Origin: an uncultured Eubacteriales bacterium
GTDB lineage: Bacteria; Bacillota; Clostridia; Christensenellales; Pumilibacteraceae
NCBI GenBank assembly: GCA_900543755.1
Contig: UQSP01000002.1
Location: forward strand, 19,552 to 83,551
Reading direction: 5' to 3'
Length of the DNA stretch: 64,000 nucleotides
Position numbers and translations under genes: made by a program. Positions within the stretch are counted from its first letter, which is position 1; each line of letters opens with the position of its first letter. The notes under the pieces are model-generated. The model saw only the letters and a program-made list of their open reading frames with translations. It was not told the origin of the DNA and searched no databases. Positions 62,175 to 64,000 of this stretch are shown here, piece after piece.

Positions 62175-62203
62175 TTGTTTTAAGCGACAAAATATGATAT
62201 AAT
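62175..62203 (+). promoter_or_regulatory. Promoter of the RNase G-type gene
   Basis: TTGTTT at 62175-62180, 17-base spacer, TATAAT at 62198-62203 with an extended -10 TG at 62195-62196. Confidence 0.75.
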
Positions 62204-62236
62204 AACCGAGTAAAATAAATTTTTGTCGGTGCAAAA

Positions 62237-63739
62237 GTGAAAACAGGTTTGATTTTGGTAGACGTCGAATCTTATATGTCCAGCGTTTCGCTGGTTGAAA
62301 GCGGCAAACTTAAGGAACACTACGTCGAATATAAGCAGGCGTCGAATATTACGGGCAATATTTACAAAGGAAAAGTCGTAAACGTATTGACGGGACTGCA
62401 GTCGGCGTTTGTCAATTTCGGCAGCGCGCGCAACGGTTTTCTGTCCGTTGAGGAAGCGTTGGGACATAAGACCGTATTGGGAGAGGCGGGCGTCATGCCC
62501 AAGCTTCTGGACGTAAAAGAAGGCGATTACGTCATGGTTCAGGCTACCAAGGAGGAAATCGGCACCAAGGGCGCAAGGCTGACGACGACGGTTACTCTGC
62601 CGGGAAGATACGTTATATTTCTTCCGAATCTCGATTTCGTGGGCGTTTCAAACAAGATTACCGACCCCGATATCAGGGAAAAACTTACGGAATTTCTTAC
62701 TAAAATCAAGCCCGACGGAAGCGGTTTCATCGCGCGTACAGCGTGCCTCGAGGCAAAGAAAAACGAAATTACCACCGAAGTAAAAAGACTGATTCTGCAG
62801 TGGAAAAAAATTGTCGCCGCATATAACGAGGCGGAAGGCATTAAAATGGTTTACAGCGACGGCGACCTTATTTTCCGCACAGTACGCGATATGCTGTCGT
62901 CAAACATAGAGGCAATCGTGTGCAACGATGCCGATACCGTGCGTTCTCTGACACAGGCGATGAAGGAACGCAACATAAAGTTTTACGATAAAGTAAGGTA
63001 TTACGAAGGCCAGTACGATATGTTCGACGCCTTCAATATTCTGGGAGAGGTGGACAAACTTCTCGACCGCAGGGTAAAACTTAAAAGCGGCGTTAACCTC
63101 ATATTCGACTATACGGAGGCACTTACCGTAATAGACGTCAATACGGCACAGTTCGCGCGCGGCACCAATCACGAAGAAACCGTATTTCAGGCTAATCTCG
63201 ACGCGGCGAAAGAAATTGCGCGTCAGATTCGGTTGAGAAACATCGGCGGGATTATAGTAGTCGATTTTATCGATATGACGGAGGAGGAGCATAAAAACGC
63301 CGTGGTGGAGGAGCTGAAAAAGGAAATGGTTTTCGACCGCACCAAAACGCGCGTAATAGGCATGTCCGCTTTGGGACTTGTGGAAATTACCCGTAAAAAG
63401 GTGGGAAGAGAGCTTAGTACAGTTCTTCTCGACAAGTGCCCTTTCTGCAACGGCGACGCCCATGCCCAGTCGGTGGACTATGTCGCGCGAAAGATTAAAG
63501 CCGGGCTGAAACGACTTTTTGCGGATAATAAATACGGTACGGCGATAGTTCACATCAACAGCGTACTTGCGGATGCCATGTTCACGGGTAAATATTTTTC
63601 GTCCGATTGCGAGACAATATGGAAAGACAAGCGTATATATATAATCCCCGAAAAGGATTTTCTAAATCGCAATTTTATTATTAAAGGCAGTGAGGACGCG
63701 GCGGTAGTCGTTCCCGCTTCGGCAAGATTACTGTATTGA
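62237..63739 (+). CDS. rng: Ribonuclease E/G
   Basis: 500 residues. N-terminal S1 domain (about 35-125: GNIYKGKVVNVLTGLQSAFVNFG), the catalytic DNase-I-like domain with ALTVIDVNTAQFARG and GIIVVDFIDM (metal-binding Asp residues), and a zinc-link C-P-F-C motif near residue 410. It processes rRNA and mRNA. GTG start at 62237, with only a weak SD (GGTG) about 10 bases upstream. In many clostridia rplU follows directly; here it does not. Confidence 0.93.
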   Translation: MKTGLILVDVESYMSSVSLVESGKLKEHYVEYKQASNITGNIYKGKVVNVLTGLQSAFVNFGSARNGFLSVEEALGHKTVLGEAGVMPKLLDVKEGDYVMVQATKEEIGTKGARLTTTVTLPGRYVIFLPNLDFVGVSNKITDPDIREKLTEFLTKIKPDGSGFIARTACLEAKKNEITTEVKRLILQWKKIVAAYNEAEGIKMVYSDGDLIFRTVRDMLSSNIEAIVCNDADTVRSLTQAMKERNIKFYDKVRYYEGQYDMFDAFNILGEVDKLLDRRVKLKSGVNLIFDYTEALTVIDVNTAQFARGTNHEETVFQANLDAAKEIARQIRLRNIGGIIVVDFIDMTEEEHKNAVVEELKKEMVFDRTKTRVIGMSALGLVEITRKKVGRELSTVLLDKCPFCNGDAHAQSVDYVARKIKAGLKRLFADNKYGTAIVHINSVLADAMFTGKYFSSDCETIWKDKRIYIIPEKDFLNRNFIIKGSEDAAVVVPASARLLY

Positions 63740-63777
63740 CGGCTTGTGTGAAATTTTTAATTACGCCTTAAAAAAGT

Positions 63778-63823
63778 TTGTCTCAAAAAAATCATTGTGA
63801 TATAATAACCAGCGTGATATAAT
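63778..63823 (+). promoter_or_regulatory. Two overlapping promoters upstream of the right-edge gene
   Basis: P1: TTGTCT at 63778-63783, 17-base spacer, TATAAT at 63801-63806. P2: TTGTGA at 63795-63800, 17-base spacer, TATAAT at 63818-63823. Both -10 elements carry an extended TG. Each ten-base GTGATATAAT is repeated. P2 places the start at 63830. Confidence 0.65.
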
Positions 63824-63829
63824 ATGATT

Positions 63830-64000
63830 ATGACGGAAACCGAGGAAAAAACCAAAAAGCATTTTATCCGCATTAATCCCGATGCGGAAGAAAGACGCGG
63901 CTGTCTGAAGTATTTTCTGGCAGCGGCAATTTTGCTTTGCGGCGTTTATTTGTCGGAGCTGTTTCATCTTCTTGAAAATCTTTTTTTGGCTCATTCGTTT
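63830..64000 (+). CDS. Membrane protein, N-terminal part (truncated by the window)
   Basis: 57 codons visible, no stop. It starts MTETEEKTKKHFIRINP, a charged cytoplasmic region, followed by a hydrophobic segment CLKYFLAAAILLCGVYLSELF. No family can be assigned. ATG 63824 is two codons upstream in frame; I prefer 63830 because it falls exactly 6 bases after the P2 -10. There is no Shine-Dalgarno sequence. Confidence 0.5.
   Translation, partial: MTETEEKTKKHFIRINPDAEERRGCLKYFLAAAILLCGVYLSELFHLLENLFLAHSF

Overview
The window reads as one contiguous stretch of a Gram-positive, anaerobic Firmicutes (Clostridia-type) chromosome. The evidence is sigma-A-like promoters and strong AGGAGG ribosome binding sites, a Prp protease paired with an L27 that carries the Prp-cleavable N-terminus, sporulation-type genes (yqfC, yqfD, a spoIVFB-type protease, a PdaB-type deacetylase), a complete clostridial rnfCDGEAB operon and an nfnAB pair. 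The small-gene-rich, mostly plus-strand layout fits the uncultured Christensenellales-like Clostridia, but that placement is an inference. I see no insertion sequence, prophage, CRISPR array, rRNA or tRNA.

Layout. 1-3.7 kb: end of pncB, a DivIVA-like protein, an organophosphate-type MFS antiporter, and rplU-prp-rpmA with a structured leader. 3.7-11.1 kb: an OGG-type glycosylase, then the conserved block yqfC-yqfD-phoH-pgpH-ybeY-era-yqzL-recO. 11.1-22.8 kb: metabolic and envelope genes (glycerophosphodiesterase, CE7 esterase, DegV), an apbE / NusG-II / Gx-transporter trio, aminotransferase-tyrS-yigZ, metY, and a PucR-type regulator with malic enzyme. 23-26.6 kb: a small divergon with two unknown proteins and a cytoplasmic subtilase, then a divergent cysteine-desulfurase-like / Se-S carrier pair. 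26.6-40.8 kb: MFS transporter, nth-nfnA-nfnB, obg-nadD/yqeK-rsfS, PAP2, an FMN riboswitch with ribU, tsaE-yhbY-tsaB-rimI, and a membrane-anchored Mur ligase with an SDR. 41-56 kb: two large minus-strand single-pass surface proteins flanking a split TSUP transporter, the rnf operon, a lipoprotein, a PdaB-type deacetylase and a tandem-OB protein. 56.3-64 kb: ppx-maf-mreB, minD-minE, a small membrane protein, spoIVFB, an RNase G-type gene and a truncated membrane protein.

How it fits together. Flavin and ferredoxin chemistry is the thread. RibU under an FMN riboswitch imports flavin. ApbE can attach FMN covalently to RnfG and RnfD, Rnf couples ferredoxin and NAD to an ion gradient, and NfnAB couples the same pools to NADPH. 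The lipoprotein directly after rnfB looks like a diverged FMN-binding domain, so it may belong to the same system. The second thread is ribosome assembly and stress (Era, Obg, RsfS, YbeY, YhbY, Prp, L21, L27), and the third is cell shape and division (MreB, MinDE, Mur ligase, DivIVA-like). In the last, the usual mreC, mreD and minC are missing from the locus. Two genes (tsaE and the right-edge gene) have the layout of leaderless transcripts, an exception to the otherwise SD-led genes.
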